From positions 1 to 38,264 of the forward strand of contig CALUKI010000006.1 in the NCBI GenBank assembly GCA_944321175.1: 38,264 bases of DNA. The letters are read 5' to 3'. A model generated the notes under the pieces. That model ran no database searches. It saw only the letters and a program-made list of their open reading frames with translations, and was not told the DNA's origin. The position numbers and the translations under genes were made by a program. This stretch comes from an uncultured Alistipes sp. GTDB lineage: Bacteria > Bacteroidota > Bacteroidia > Bacteroidales > Rikenellaceae. Shown piece by piece: positions 7,650 to 15,098 of this stretch (positions within the stretch are counted from its first letter, which is position 1; every line of letters begins with the position of its first letter).

Positions 7650-8966
7650 TCAGTTGCACTCTTCATACCGGGTGATGCGGGCCCCCAACGCATTGAGACG
7701 GCCGTCAATGTCGCAATACCCCCGATCGATCTGCTCGATGTTCTGGATCGTGCTGCACCCTTCGGCGCTCATCGCCGCAATGAGCAGCGCCACGCCGGCA
7801 CGGATATCGGGCGACGTCATCCGCGTGGCCCGCAGCCGAATGCGGTGGTCGTGCCCGATGACCGTTGCCCGGTGCGGATCGCACAGGATCACCTGCGCCC
7901 CCATGTCGATGAGCTTGTCAACGAAGAAGAGACGGCTTTCGAACATCTTCTGGTGGATCAGCACAGCCCCTTTGGCCTGCGTCGCCACGACCAGGAAAAT
8001 CGACAGCAGGTCGGGCGTCAGCCCCGGCCAGGGAGCATCGGCAATGGTCATGATCGAGCCGTCGATGAAGGTCTCGATCCGGTAGTGATCCTGCTGCGGT
8101 ATGTAGATGTCGTCACCCCGCTGCTCGAAGCGGATACCCATGCGTGCAAACTGCGACGGGATGATTCCCAGATCGGGATACGAAACGTTGCGGATCGTCA
8201 ACTCCGACTGCGTCATGGCCGCCATGCCGATGAACGATCCCACCTCGATCATGTCGGGCAGCAGCGTATGCTCCGTACCGCCGAGCTCCGTCACCCCCTC
8301 GATCGTCAGCAGGTTCGACGCTATGCCCGAGATACGCGCTCCCATGCGGTTGAGCATCCGGCACAGCTGCTGGATGTAGGGCTCGCACGCCGCATTGTAG
8401 ATCGTCGTCGTACCTTTGGCCATGACGGCCGCCATGATGATGTTGGCCGTACCCGTGACCGACGCCTCGTCGAGCAGCATGTAGCAGCCCCGCAGATTCT
8501 TTCCATCGACCGAGAAGAACTCCTCGGCGGCATCGAAGTCGAACCGTGCCCCGAGTTTCTGAAAGCCGATGAAGTGCGTGTCGAGCCGGCGGCGGCCGAT
8601 CTTGTCACCGCCCGGCTTGGGGACATACCCCACGCCGAATCGGGCCAGCAGCGGCCCGATCAGCATCACCGAACCGCGCAGCCGTGCACAACGCCGGCGA
8701 TAATCCTCCGTGCGCAGGTAGTCGAGATTGACCTCGCGGGCCCGGAAGGAATAGGCATCCTTCGCCAGCCGCTCGACCTCGACGCCCATCGCACGCAGCA
8801 GCTCGATGAGCTGCATGACGTCGAGAATCTCCGGAACGTTGCGCACCACGACCCGTTCGGGCGTGAGCAACGTCGCGCACAGAATCTCCAAAGCCTCGTT
8901 CTTGGCCCCCTGCGGGGTTATCTCGCCGTGAAGACGACGACCGCCTTCGACCTGAAAATATGCCAT
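7650..8966 (-). CDS. murA: UDP-N-acetylglucosamine 1-carboxyvinyltransferase (MurA), Asp-type active site
   Basis: Transfers enolpyruvate from PEP to UDP-GlcNAc, the first committed step of peptidoglycan synthesis in the cytosol. The 438 residues cover the whole EPSP-synthase-like fold. GAKNEAL (Lys22, Asn23) matches the conserved Lys/Asn pair and LIGPLLARFG the loop-preceding helix. The active-site loop reads KPGGDKIG, so Asp121 stands where E. coli has Cys115, the residue alkylated by fosfomycin. MurA enzymes with Asp there stay active and are insensitive to the drug. The gene has its own promoter (8985-9015) and is followed at 21 nt by the broken secreted protein. ATG 8966 is the natural start. 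Confidence 0.97.
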   Translation of the reverse strand: MAYFQVEGGRRLHGEITPQGAKNEALEILCATLLTPERVVVRNVPEILDVMQLIELLRAMGVEVERLAKDAYSFRAREVNLDYLRTEDYRRRCARLRGSVMLIGPLLARFGVGYVPKPGGDKIGRRRLDTHFIGFQKLGARFDFDAAEEFFSVDGKNLRGCYMLLDEASVTGTANIIMAAVMAKGTTTIYNAACEPYIQQLCRMLNRMGARISGIASNLLTIEGVTELGGTEHTLLPDMIEVGSFIGMAAMTQSELTIRNVSYPDLGIIPSQFARMGIRFEQRGDDIYIPQQDHYRIETFIDGSIMTIADAPWPGLTPDLLSIFLVVATQAKGAVLIHQKMFESRLFFVDKLIDMGAQVILCDPHRATVIGHDHRIRLRATRMTSPDIRAGVALLIAAMSAEGCSTIQNIEQIDRGYCDIDGRLNALGARITRYEECN

Positions 8967-8984
8967 GATCTCCGAATTTTAATT

Positions 8985-9015
8985 CAAAGGTAGGAATCTT
9001 AATCAAAACTTTCAA
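8985..9015 (-). promoter_or_regulatory. Promoter of murA
   Basis: On the minus strand TTG (9015-9013), 20 nt, TACCTTTG (8992-8985). The transcript would start near 8978, about 12 nt before the murA ATG, giving a very short leader. Confidence 0.65.
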
Positions 9016-9080
9016 GTCCGGCGGTGAATTTGGCAAAAAAAGAGCTTGCGACCGTTCCCGCCGGCCGTTGCTGCGCGAAT

Positions 9081-9112
9081 TTTGCTGTTGTCGATGAAAT
9101 TTGCCATCTTTG
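9081..9112 (+). promoter_or_regulatory. Promoter of the lipoprotein gene at 9140
   Basis: TTTG (9081-9084), 20 nt, CATCTTTG (9105-9112), one mismatch from TAnnTTTG. The expected start near 9119 leaves a leader of about 20 nt. It is divergent from the murA promoter, 65 bp away. Confidence 0.6.
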
Positions 9113-9139
9113 CCGATACAACATCTCAAATCATAAACC

Positions 9140-10288
9140 ATGATACGTTACCGTACGCTTCACATAACGGGCATCGTTGCGATGCTGCTGTTTTCGGGCT
9201 GTTCGCTGCTGCGGTTCACCGTCTCGACCGGAGAATCGCCGCTGCCCGAAGCGGACTCCCGCATGCGGCTCATGTCGCGCGGGTTCTACTATGCCTCCAC
9301 CGACGAGATCGCGGCTGCGGCCGACTCGATTGCCGCCGGCAGCGATGATCCGGAGATCCAGCGCCGGACGATCCGGTGGAAGCTCCATGCCACGCGGGCA
9401 GCCGTCACGGCGGCCATGCAGCAGGCTCCGGAGCTGGCCGTACTCGACACATGGCTTCTCTACCGCAACATGGATTCGCTCTTTGCACGGCGTCCCGATT
9501 CCCTGCTCTTCGGCAGGGAGTCGCCATTGGCGCGGCAAACGGTGCACCGGCTCCATCGCAAGGCACAACACCTCGCGCGGGAAGTGCTTCCGGCCGAACG
9601 GTACGGCCTGATGCGGCAATTCGTCGCCGAACGGCCTGTTCCGGCTCCCGATAAGGAGGTCGAATCCGACCGCACCATGCTGCCTTGGATCGATTTTCTG
9701 CGGGCACACGGAATCGAACCCAACTACCCCGTCGGCACCATTGCCGAAGTAATGGCCGATATGAGCGACCGTGTCGGCAGTACGGTACAGCAGACGGCCT
9801 ACGCCCTCGACTGGACGGGCGACCTGATTGCCTTGCGCATGCAGCAGGACAGCCTGCGCGACCGGCTCGCCATGCAACTGGATTCGCTCGAACGCGATTT
9901 CAGCCGGCTGACCGACGTTGCGGCGGATCTGCCGGGCGTGTCGCGGGAGATCGCGGCAGAACTGAATGCGGCACTGGCCCAGGCAATGGCGACGTTCAAT
10001 GCCGGCGTTGACAACGCCTTTGCCGACATCGACCGGCAGCGCATGGCGCTGCAGGCCTATGTCTCCGCCGAACGCGAAGCGCTCATCTCCCAGACGCAAC
10101 AGGCGGCCGACGACGCGATCGCCCGGATTCTCGCGGCCGTACCGGCGCTCATAGGCAAGGTGGTCGTCTGGATCATTCTGCTGGTTGTCGTACTCGTCGG
10201 GCTGCCGTTCCTGCTGGGATTCCATGCCGGACGCTGGCGCGAGAAGACGCAGCGACATAAAAACAGACCGGACGAAACGGAATCCTGA
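9140..10288 (+). CDS. Lipoprotein with a long helical region and a C-terminal membrane helix
   Basis: A 382-residue protein of unknown function. The N-terminus is a lipoprotein signal with lipobox LFSGC (Cys21). Residues 45-330 are rich in Ala, Asp, Gln and Arg and predicted helical, with heptad-like stretches at about 235-335 (QQDSLRDRLAMQLDSLERDF and following). Residues 339-361 form a strong membrane helix (VVVWIILLVVVLVGLPFLLG), followed by the basic tail GRWREKTQRHKNR. The basic tail implies that the C-terminus is cytosolic, so the helical body is periplasmic and the N-terminal lipid sits in the inner or outer membrane. I recognise no family. It is divergent from murA with its own promoter; no operon partner is evident. 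Confidence 0.8.
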   Translation: MIRYRTLHITGIVAMLLFSGCSLLRFTVSTGESPLPEADSRMRLMSRGFYYASTDEIAAAADSIAAGSDDPEIQRRTIRWKLHATRAAVTAAMQQAPELAVLDTWLLYRNMDSLFARRPDSLLFGRESPLARQTVHRLHRKAQHLAREVLPAERYGLMRQFVAERPVPAPDKEVESDRTMLPWIDFLRAHGIEPNYPVGTIAEVMADMSDRVGSTVQQTAYALDWTGDLIALRMQQDSLRDRLAMQLDSLERDFSRLTDVAADLPGVSREIAAELNAALAQAMATFNAGVDNAFADIDRQRMALQAYVSAEREALISQTQQAADDAIARILAAVPALIGKVVVWIILLVVVLVGLPFLLGFHAGRWREKTQRHKNRPDETES

Positions 10289-10311
10289 TATGCAGTTGTC
10301 GCATTTTATTG

Positions 10312-10319
10312 TATTTTTG
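10312..10319 (+). promoter_or_regulatory. -7 element likely serving rlmD
   Basis: TATTTTTG fits TAnnTTTG and lies 133 nt before the rlmD ATG. No clear TTTG stands at the right distance upstream. The 164 bp between 10288 and 10453 hold no other feature I can support. Confidence 0.4.
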
Positions 10320-10452
10320 CACGCGGAACGGCACGAAACGGCGGATGCCCGTCGCAACGGTTCGCAAAGAGGCGAGACGCAGAGCGTAAAAAGAGGAAGG
10401 GAAGCATCATCCCGCCGGTTTTGCCGTTGACGGACAACAAGAAGATCCAGCC

Positions 10453-11862
10453 ATGAATCGCAGAAAACAGAACTACCCGCTTATCGAAGGATTGAAGATC
10501 ACGACCCTGGCCGCCGAAGGGAAGGCCATGGGCAAATGGAACGATCAGGTGGTCTTCGTGCCGATGACCGTACCGGGCGATGTGGTCGATGTACAGATCC
10601 GCAACAAACGCCGCCGCTTCATGGAGGGGACGGTCGTTCGCTATGTCGAACGGTCGCCGCTGCGCGTCGAACCGTTCTGCGCCCATTTCGGGGTCTGCGG
10701 AGGCTGCAAATGGCAGAACCTGCCCTACGAGGAGCAGCTGCGCTTCAAAACCGAACAGGTGCGCGACCAGCTCGTGCGCATCGGCAAACTCGAACTGCCC
10801 GAAGTACGGCCCTGCCTGCCGTCGAAACAGACGCAGTTCTATCGCAACAAGCTGGAGTTCACCTTCGCGCCGCGCCGCTGGATGACCTACGACGAGATCG
10901 CCGGCGGAGAGGCGATCGAACCGGGACCGGCTCTGGGATTCCATATTCCGAATCTCTTCGACAAGGTGCTCGACATCGAACGGTGCTGGCTGCAGCCCGA
11001 ACCGTCGAATGCCCTGCGCAACGAGATCAAGCGCTTCGCCGTGGAGCAGGGCTATTCGTTCCACAACATTCGCGAGCACCAGGGTCTGATGCGCAATCTG
11101 ATCATCCGCACGGCCTCGACCGGCGAGGTGATGGCGATCATCGTCTTCGGCGAAGAGGATCCCGGCCGCATCACGACGATGATGGAGCATGTTGCCGACC
11201 GTTTTCCGGAGATTACGTCGCTCTTTTATGTGGTCAACACGAAATGGAACGACTCGCTGGGCGATCTCACTCCGGTGCTGTATCGCGGCAAAGACCACAT
11301 CCTCGAAGAGATGGAGGGGTTGCATTTCAAGGTGGGGCCCAAATCATTTTATCAGACCAATTCGAAACAGGCCTACGAACTCTACAAGGTGGCGCGCGAT
11401 TTCGCGGCGCTCACGGGCGGCGAGGTCTTGTACGATCTCTATACCGGTACGGGAACCATCGCCAATTTCTGTGCGGCGCGCTGCAAAAAGGTGGTCGGCA
11501 TCGAATACGTCCCCGAAGCGATTGAAGATGCCCGCGTCAATTCGGCCCTCAACGGTATCGGGAATACGGTCTTTTACGCCGGTGACATGAAAGCGGTTCT
11601 CGATGATGCGTTCATCGCGGCAAACGGACGACCCGACGTCATCATCCTCGACCCGCCCCGCGCGGGTGTGGATCAACCGGTTCTTGAAGTCATTCTGCGT
11701 GCGGCGCCCCGGCGCATCGTCTATGTAAGCTGCAATCCCGCCACACAGGCCCGCGATCTGGCCCTGCTTGCTGCGGATTATCGGGTCGATGCCGTACAGC
11801 CCGTCGATATGTTCCCCCATACGCAGCATGTCGAGAATGTCGTAAGGCTGCTGCGCAAATAG
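10453..11862 (+). CDS. rlmD: 23S rRNA uracil-5 methyltransferase (RlmD/RumA family)
   Basis: Methylates C5 of a uracil in 23S rRNA (U1939 in E. coli) using S-adenosylmethionine. The 469 residues start with a TRAM RNA-binding domain (residues 5-68). CAHFGVCGGCKW gives Cys76, Cys82 and Cys85, which with the Cys in IERCWLQ bind a [4Fe-4S] cluster. The methyltransferase domain shows DLYTGTGTIANF (SAM loop), ILDPPRAG and VSCNPATQARDL, whose Cys is the nucleophile. The final HVENVV is typical. Related enzymes of this family modify tRNA (TrmA) or U747; the iron-sulfur motif and TRAM domain favour RlmD, but the exact uridine is inferred. Confidence 0.9.
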   Translation: MNRRKQNYPLIEGLKITTLAAEGKAMGKWNDQVVFVPMTVPGDVVDVQIRNKRRRFMEGTVVRYVERSPLRVEPFCAHFGVCGGCKWQNLPYEEQLRFKTEQVRDQLVRIGKLELPEVRPCLPSKQTQFYRNKLEFTFAPRRWMTYDEIAGGEAIEPGPALGFHIPNLFDKVLDIERCWLQPEPSNALRNEIKRFAVEQGYSFHNIREHQGLMRNLIIRTASTGEVMAIIVFGEEDPGRITTMMEHVADRFPEITSLFYVVNTKWNDSLGDLTPVLYRGKDHILEEMEGLHFKVGPKSFYQTNSKQAYELYKVARDFAALTGGEVLYDLYTGTGTIANFCAARCKKVVGIEYVPEAIEDARVNSALNGIGNTVFYAGDMKAVLDDAFIAANGRPDVIILDPPRAGVDQPVLEVILRAAPRRIVYVSCNPATQARDLALLAADYRVDAVQPVDMFPHTQHVENVVRLLRK

Positions 11863-11870
11863 GTATTCCG

Positions 11871-11924
11871 ATGCAAATCCGTCTCCTGCGCCCGCGCACG
11901 AAACCGTGCAGGCCCTATTTGCAT
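11871..11924. repeat. Nested inverted repeat downstream of rlmD
   Basis: Outer arms ATGCAAAT (11871-11878) and ATTTGCAT (11917-11924) enclose the inner stem GCACG-AAAC-CGTGC (11896-11909). No T-run follows, so termination, if any, is not of the canonical kind; it could also stabilise the 3' end of the rlmD mRNA. Confidence 0.5.
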
Positions 11925-12198
11925 GCTCTCCGAACGACGCGGGAGGGGAGGCACGAAAAGGGGAAGACGCACGGCGCCGAGAAAACGCGGGAGAGGCCTC
12001 CGTCCTCCGCCGTTTCGGCCGATCCGCAAGGGAGAAAGAGCGGCCGCATATGAAAAAATTTACAGCCGCGATGCAAGATTTCAACAGGTGCGGCGTTTTA
12101 TTTGTAAACAGATTCGTTGAAAACAGGTTGTCCGACGGACTCCGCAGACGGCAAAGGTCCGGAACCCCGATCAAATTGCCGGTCCGGCGGAAAAAAAT

Positions 12199-12207
12199 CC
12201 CCCCCCC
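12199..12207. repeat. C9 homopolymer tract in the SIMPL gene leader
   Basis: Nine C directly after seven A and one T, 54 bp before the ATG at 12262. It is one of three intergenic G/C runs of exactly nine in this window. Confidence 0.8.
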
Positions 12208-12261
12208 GTTTCCCGCCAGCCCGACGCGGACTCCGTAGGATACCTCCAAATCGAGTTTGCC

Positions 12262-12960
12262 ATGAAACAAATCATTCTGTTGGCGGCCGTTGCCTTGCTG
12301 GCGACTCCGTCGAATGCCCAAGAGGCGGCATCGAAATACGATGCCAGTTATGTACAGGTCTGGGGACAGGCCGAAAAGGAGATTACCCCCGACGAGTTCT
12401 ATCTTTCAATCACCATCAACGAAAAGGATTCGAAAGGCAAGATCTCGATCGAGACACAGGAGCAGTCCATGCTCGCCGCACTCAAGAAATCGGGAATCGA
12501 CACACAAAAACAGCTGCGCGTGGTCGATCTGTCGAGCGAATATTTCAAGAAGGGGAATGCCTTGGCCTGGAAGCAATTCCAGCTCAAATTGAACGCACCG
12601 GAGCAGGTCGCCCAGGTCTTCTCTACCCTCAACGATCTGGGAATCTCGAACGTCTCGATGGAGAAAGTCACCCATTCGCAACTGGATCAATACAAAAATG
12701 ACGTACGCATCGAAGCGATGCGCAACGCGAAAGCCAATGCGCAGACGCTTGCCGAAGCCATCGGGCAGAAAGCCGGAAAATGCTTTTACATCTACGACTC
12801 GAACAACGGCGTAACCCCCTATTACGGGAATGTTTTCATGGCCCGCAGCGTCAACATGAAGGCTGCCGACGCCGCAGGGACGGCAGAGGAAGCCGCACAA
12901 TTGGATTTCAAGACGATCAAGCTCAAATACAGCATACAGGCGAAATTCGTGCTGGAATAA
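12262..12960 (+). CDS. SIMPL-domain (DUF541) periplasmic protein
   Basis: A 232-residue exported protein with signal peptide MKQIILLAAVALLATPSNAQ. The mature part fits the SIMPL family: an opening strand YVQVWGQAEKEITPDEFYLSI, the alternating helix/strand middle, VRIEAMRNAKANAQTLAEAI (about residues 150-170), and a C-terminal strand IKLKYSIQAKFVLE. Members such as BP26/OMP28 and YggE are periplasmic, form ring-like oligomers, and have been tied to oxidative-stress tolerance; the biochemical role is not settled. It is a single-gene unit ended by the terminator at 13001-13030. No matching -7 box was found upstream. Confidence 0.85.
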   Translation: MKQIILLAAVALLATPSNAQEAASKYDASYVQVWGQAEKEITPDEFYLSITINEKDSKGKISIETQEQSMLAALKKSGIDTQKQLRVVDLSSEYFKKGNALAWKQFQLKLNAPEQVAQVFSTLNDLGISNVSMEKVTHSQLDQYKNDVRIEAMRNAKANAQTLAEAIGQKAGKCFYIYDSNNGVTPYYGNVFMARSVNMKAADAAGTAEEAAQLDFKTIKLKYSIQAKFVLE

Positions 12961-13000
12961 TTCCGCGCGGAACCCGCTCCCGACACATTTTTCCCGTTCC

Positions 13001-13030
13001 GCCCGATGAGACAGCCCGTCGGGCTTTTTT
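13001..13030 (+). terminator. Rho-independent terminator of the SIMPL gene
   Basis: GCCCGA (13001-13006) pairs with TCGGGC (13019-13024) and six T follow. It lies 40 nt past the stop codon and separates the SIMPL gene from the tiny ORF at 13044. Confidence 0.8.
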
Positions 13031-13043
13031 CAATACCCGAACG

Positions 13044-13139
13044 ATGAGAAAGATTCTCCTTACGGCACTGGCAGCTCTTCTGGTTCCGCCCGCCGCAGCG
13101 CAATGCCCGCCAGCGTACCGGAGCGCTGATGCCGAATGA
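13044..13139 (+). CDS. Tiny ORF: signal peptide with a ten-residue remnant
   Basis: ATG 13044 starts a 31-codon frame: MRKILLTALAALLVPPAAAQ, a textbook signal peptide with an AAA-Q cleavage site, then CPPAYRSADAE and TGA. It follows a terminator and precedes a small inverted repeat (CGGCCC 13160-13165 with GGGCCG 13177-13182). It is either the stump of a decayed secreted protein or a real short secreted peptide. The rest of 13140-13430 shows no continuation in any frame that I trust, only a C9 run and a weak promoter-like box. Function unknown. Confidence 0.4.
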   Translation: MRKILLTALAALLVPPAAAQCPPAYRSADAE

Positions 13140-13274
13140 CGGAGTCCATGTACCGCCGACGGCCCTTCAACAGGCCGGGCCGCCCGTTTCACATTTATAA
13201 GGAACTATTTGCCGGGGCTTTCATTTTCGGGAAGAGGCCGTTGAAAGAGTTCTCATCTCTTCGGGCCGGCCTGT

Positions 13275-13283
13275 CCCCCCCCC
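13275..13283. repeat. C9 homopolymer tract upstream of cdd
   Basis: Nine C in the 290-bp gap before cdd, 148 bp before its ATG. Same length as the tracts at 12199-12207 and 16615-16623. Confidence 0.8.
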
Positions 13284-13379
13284 GCAAAAGGGCCGTCGGA
13301 CCCGATGCAAAAAAGGCGCTGCCGCCGGCGGAAATTGAAAATATCCGTCGCAGAGTATCCGAGTTCGGAAAAATCATAT

Positions 13380-13387
13380 TATCTTTA
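13380..13387 (+). promoter_or_regulatory. Possible -7 element for cdd-rluA-dtd
   Basis: TATCTTTA differs from TAnnTTTG at one base and would start a transcript near 13394, 37 nt before the cdd ATG. No good -33 element accompanies it. Confidence 0.35.
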
Positions 13388-13430
13388 CGAACTTTTCCAC
13401 TCATTTTTACATGAAAGAGAGGAGGCCCCT

Positions 13431-13886
13431 ATGAAAAAGAGAGTTGTTTGCGAATACGACCACTACACCCTGCCGGACGAAATGCCCGAAGAGGATCGTG
13501 TGCTGGTCGAGGAAGCCCGCAAGGCGACACGACAGGCGCAAGCTCCCTACTCGAAATTCCGGGTGGGCGCGGCAGCGCGTCTGGCCAGCGGGCGGATTCT
13601 GCATGCCGGCAATGTCGAAAGCGAAGTCTATCCGGCAGGACTGTGCGCCGAACGCTCGCTGATGTTCTACCTCCAGACCAATTTTCCCGACGATCCGATC
13701 CGCACACTGGCCATTGCGTCGGATCCCTCGCCGCGCGAATGTTATCCCTGCGGACAGTGCCGTCAGGTGATGGTCGATGTCGAACGGCGGCAAGGATCCC
13801 CCATGCGCGTCATCATGGCCGGTACGGAGACGGCGAGCGTCGTCGATACGGCGGAAAAACTGCTCCCCTTTACCTTTGTCCTCTGA
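13431..13886 (+). CDS. cdd: Cytidine deaminase
   Basis: Hydrolyses cytidine and deoxycytidine to uridine forms in pyrimidine salvage. The chosen ATG at 13431 follows GAGAGGAGG and gives 151 residues, usual for the tetrameric class; an in-frame extension upstream to 13305 is poor. Zinc ligands are Cys72 in AGLCAERS, with catalytic Glu74, and Cys107 and Cys110 in PCGQC. NVESEVY replaces the usual NVENASY, keeping the Asn-Val-Glu sugar contact. A seven-residue frame at 13411 ends ATGA-coupled to this start, a chance or a leader. It leads the cdd-rluA-dtd cluster with gaps of only 2 and 5 nt. Confidence 0.95.
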   Translation: MKKRVVCEYDHYTLPDEMPEEDRVLVEEARKATRQAQAPYSKFRVGAAARLASGRILHAGNVESEVYPAGLCAERSLMFYLQTNFPDDPIRTLAIASDPSPRECYPCGQCRQVMVDVERRQGSPMRVIMAGTETASVVDTAEKLLPFTFVL

Positions 13887-13888
13887 CG

Positions 13889-14581
13889 ATGTTCCAACCC
13901 GAAGATATCCTCTACGAAGACAATCATCTGTTGGTCGTCAACAAACATTGCGGGGATCTGGTGCAGCCCGACCCTTCGGGGGAAAGTGCGCTCGAGGATC
14001 AGATCAAGGCCTTCATCAAAAAACGCGATGCCAAGCCGGGCGAGGTTTTCCTCGGCGTCGTGCACCGCATCGACCGGCCGGTAAGCGGCGCCGTACTCTT
14101 CGCAAAGACATCGAAAGCCCTTGTCCGGCTCAACGAGATGATCCGTTCGGGTGCAATCCGCAAAACCTATTGGGCGCTTGTCGAACATTGTCCCGACCCC
14201 GTAGAAGGGGAGTTGAGACATTGGCTTCTGCGTGACGGCCGGACAAACCGCTCGCGGGCATCCGACACCCCGAAACCCGATGCAAAAGAGGCCCGGCTGC
14301 GGTATCGGACGCTCGGCGCTTCGGACAACTATACGCTGGTCGAAGTGCAACTGCTGACAGGCCGTCACCACCAGATCCGTGCACAGCTCGCCCGAATCGG
14401 CTGCCCGATCCGGGGCGATCTGAAATACGGAGCCCGCCGTTCGAACCGAAACGGCGGGATCTCGCTCCATTCGCGGAGCCTCGAATTCGACCATCCCGTC
14501 CGTCGGGAACCGGTGGCCGTTACGGCGCCGGTTCCTGCCGACGACAACTTGTGGGCTTTCTTCGCCCGACAAAACCTTTGA
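13889..14581 (+). CDS. RluA-family pseudouridine synthase
   Basis: Isomerises uridine to pseudouridine in rRNA or tRNA. The ATG at 13889 lies 2 nt past the cdd stop and gives 230 residues. ILYEDNHLLVVNKHCGDLVQ is the N-terminal strand pair of the family; HRIDRPVSGAVLFAKT holds the catalytic Asp62; LVEVQLLTGRHHQIRAQLA is family motif III. There is no S4 RNA-binding domain. Which RNA position is modified cannot be told from sequence; RluA, RluC and TruC-like specificities are all possible. Confidence 0.92.
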   Translation: MFQPEDILYEDNHLLVVNKHCGDLVQPDPSGESALEDQIKAFIKKRDAKPGEVFLGVVHRIDRPVSGAVLFAKTSKALVRLNEMIRSGAIRKTYWALVEHCPDPVEGELRHWLLRDGRTNRSRASDTPKPDAKEARLRYRTLGASDNYTLVEVQLLTGRHHQIRAQLARIGCPIRGDLKYGARRSNRNGGISLHSRSLEFDHPVRREPVAVTAPVPADDNLWAFFARQNL

Positions 14582-14586
14582 AAAAG

Positions 14587-15039
14587 ATGCGGCTGTTGAT
14601 TCAACGTGTACGCCATGCCTCGGTTACCATCGACGGCGCCCGATACTCCGCTATCGGACGGGGGCTGCTGGTATTTGTGGGGGTCGAAGAGGCCGACTCA
14701 CAGGAGGACATCGATTTTCTGGCCGGAAAGGTTTCCCGTCTGCGGATCTTCGACGACGAAGCCGGCGTGATGAATCTCGACGTCCGGCAGATCGGGGGCG
14801 AGCTGCTCGTGGTAAGCCAGTTCACGCTCCATGCCTCTACCAAAAAGGGCAACCGGCCCTCCTACATCCGTGCGGCGGGCGAAGCGGTTGCCCGTCCGAT
14901 GTACGAACGTTTCGTCGCGGCCGTCGCCCTGCAGAGCGGCCGTCCCGTGCGAACGGGCGTCTTCGGGGCCGACATGGCCGTCGAACTCCTCAACGACGGG
15001 CCCGTCACCATCTGGATCGACTCGAAAAACAAAGAATAA
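14587..15039 (+). CDS. dtd: D-aminoacyl-tRNA deacylase
   Basis: Removes D-amino acids, and glycine from mischarged tRNA-Ala, protecting translation in the cytosol. ATG 14587 yields 150 residues beginning MRLLIQRVRHASVTID, exactly where the family starts; an in-frame start at 14551 lies inside rluA and is rejected. SQFTLHAS (residues near 78-85) carries the catalytic Thr and NRPSYIRAA the substrate-recognition loop, though the usual Gly-cisPro pair reads Arg-Pro here. It follows the synthase by 5 nt, so the three genes are surely one transcript. Confidence 0.95.
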   Translation: MRLLIQRVRHASVTIDGARYSAIGRGLLVFVGVEEADSQEDIDFLAGKVSRLRIFDDEAGVMNLDVRQIGGELLVVSQFTLHASTKKGNRPSYIRAAGEAVARPMYERFVAAVALQSGRPVRTGVFGADMAVELLNDGPVTIWIDSKNKE

Positions 15040-15098
15040 ACTCCACACGACAATACAAACCGAAACCATACGACATTATCCCCAATAGACTTACAGAT

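Larger units (their letters stand above)
11863..12261 (+). other. Non-coding gap between rlmD and the SIMPL gene
   Basis: About 400 bp without a convincing gene. It holds nested inverted repeats just past rlmD (11871-11924), a purine-rich stretch at 11930-12040, and the A7 and C9 runs at 12191-12207. A 62-codon frame from ATG 12050 is not supported as a gene: its end is Pro/Arg-rich and it runs through the C9 tract. Confidence 0.5.

Noticed and set aside
12050..12238. Possible 62-codon gene starting MKKFTAAMQDF before the SIMPL gene
   Set aside because: A fair start site, but the second half is Arg/Pro-rich, runs through A7 and C9 tracts and resembles translated non-coding DNA.
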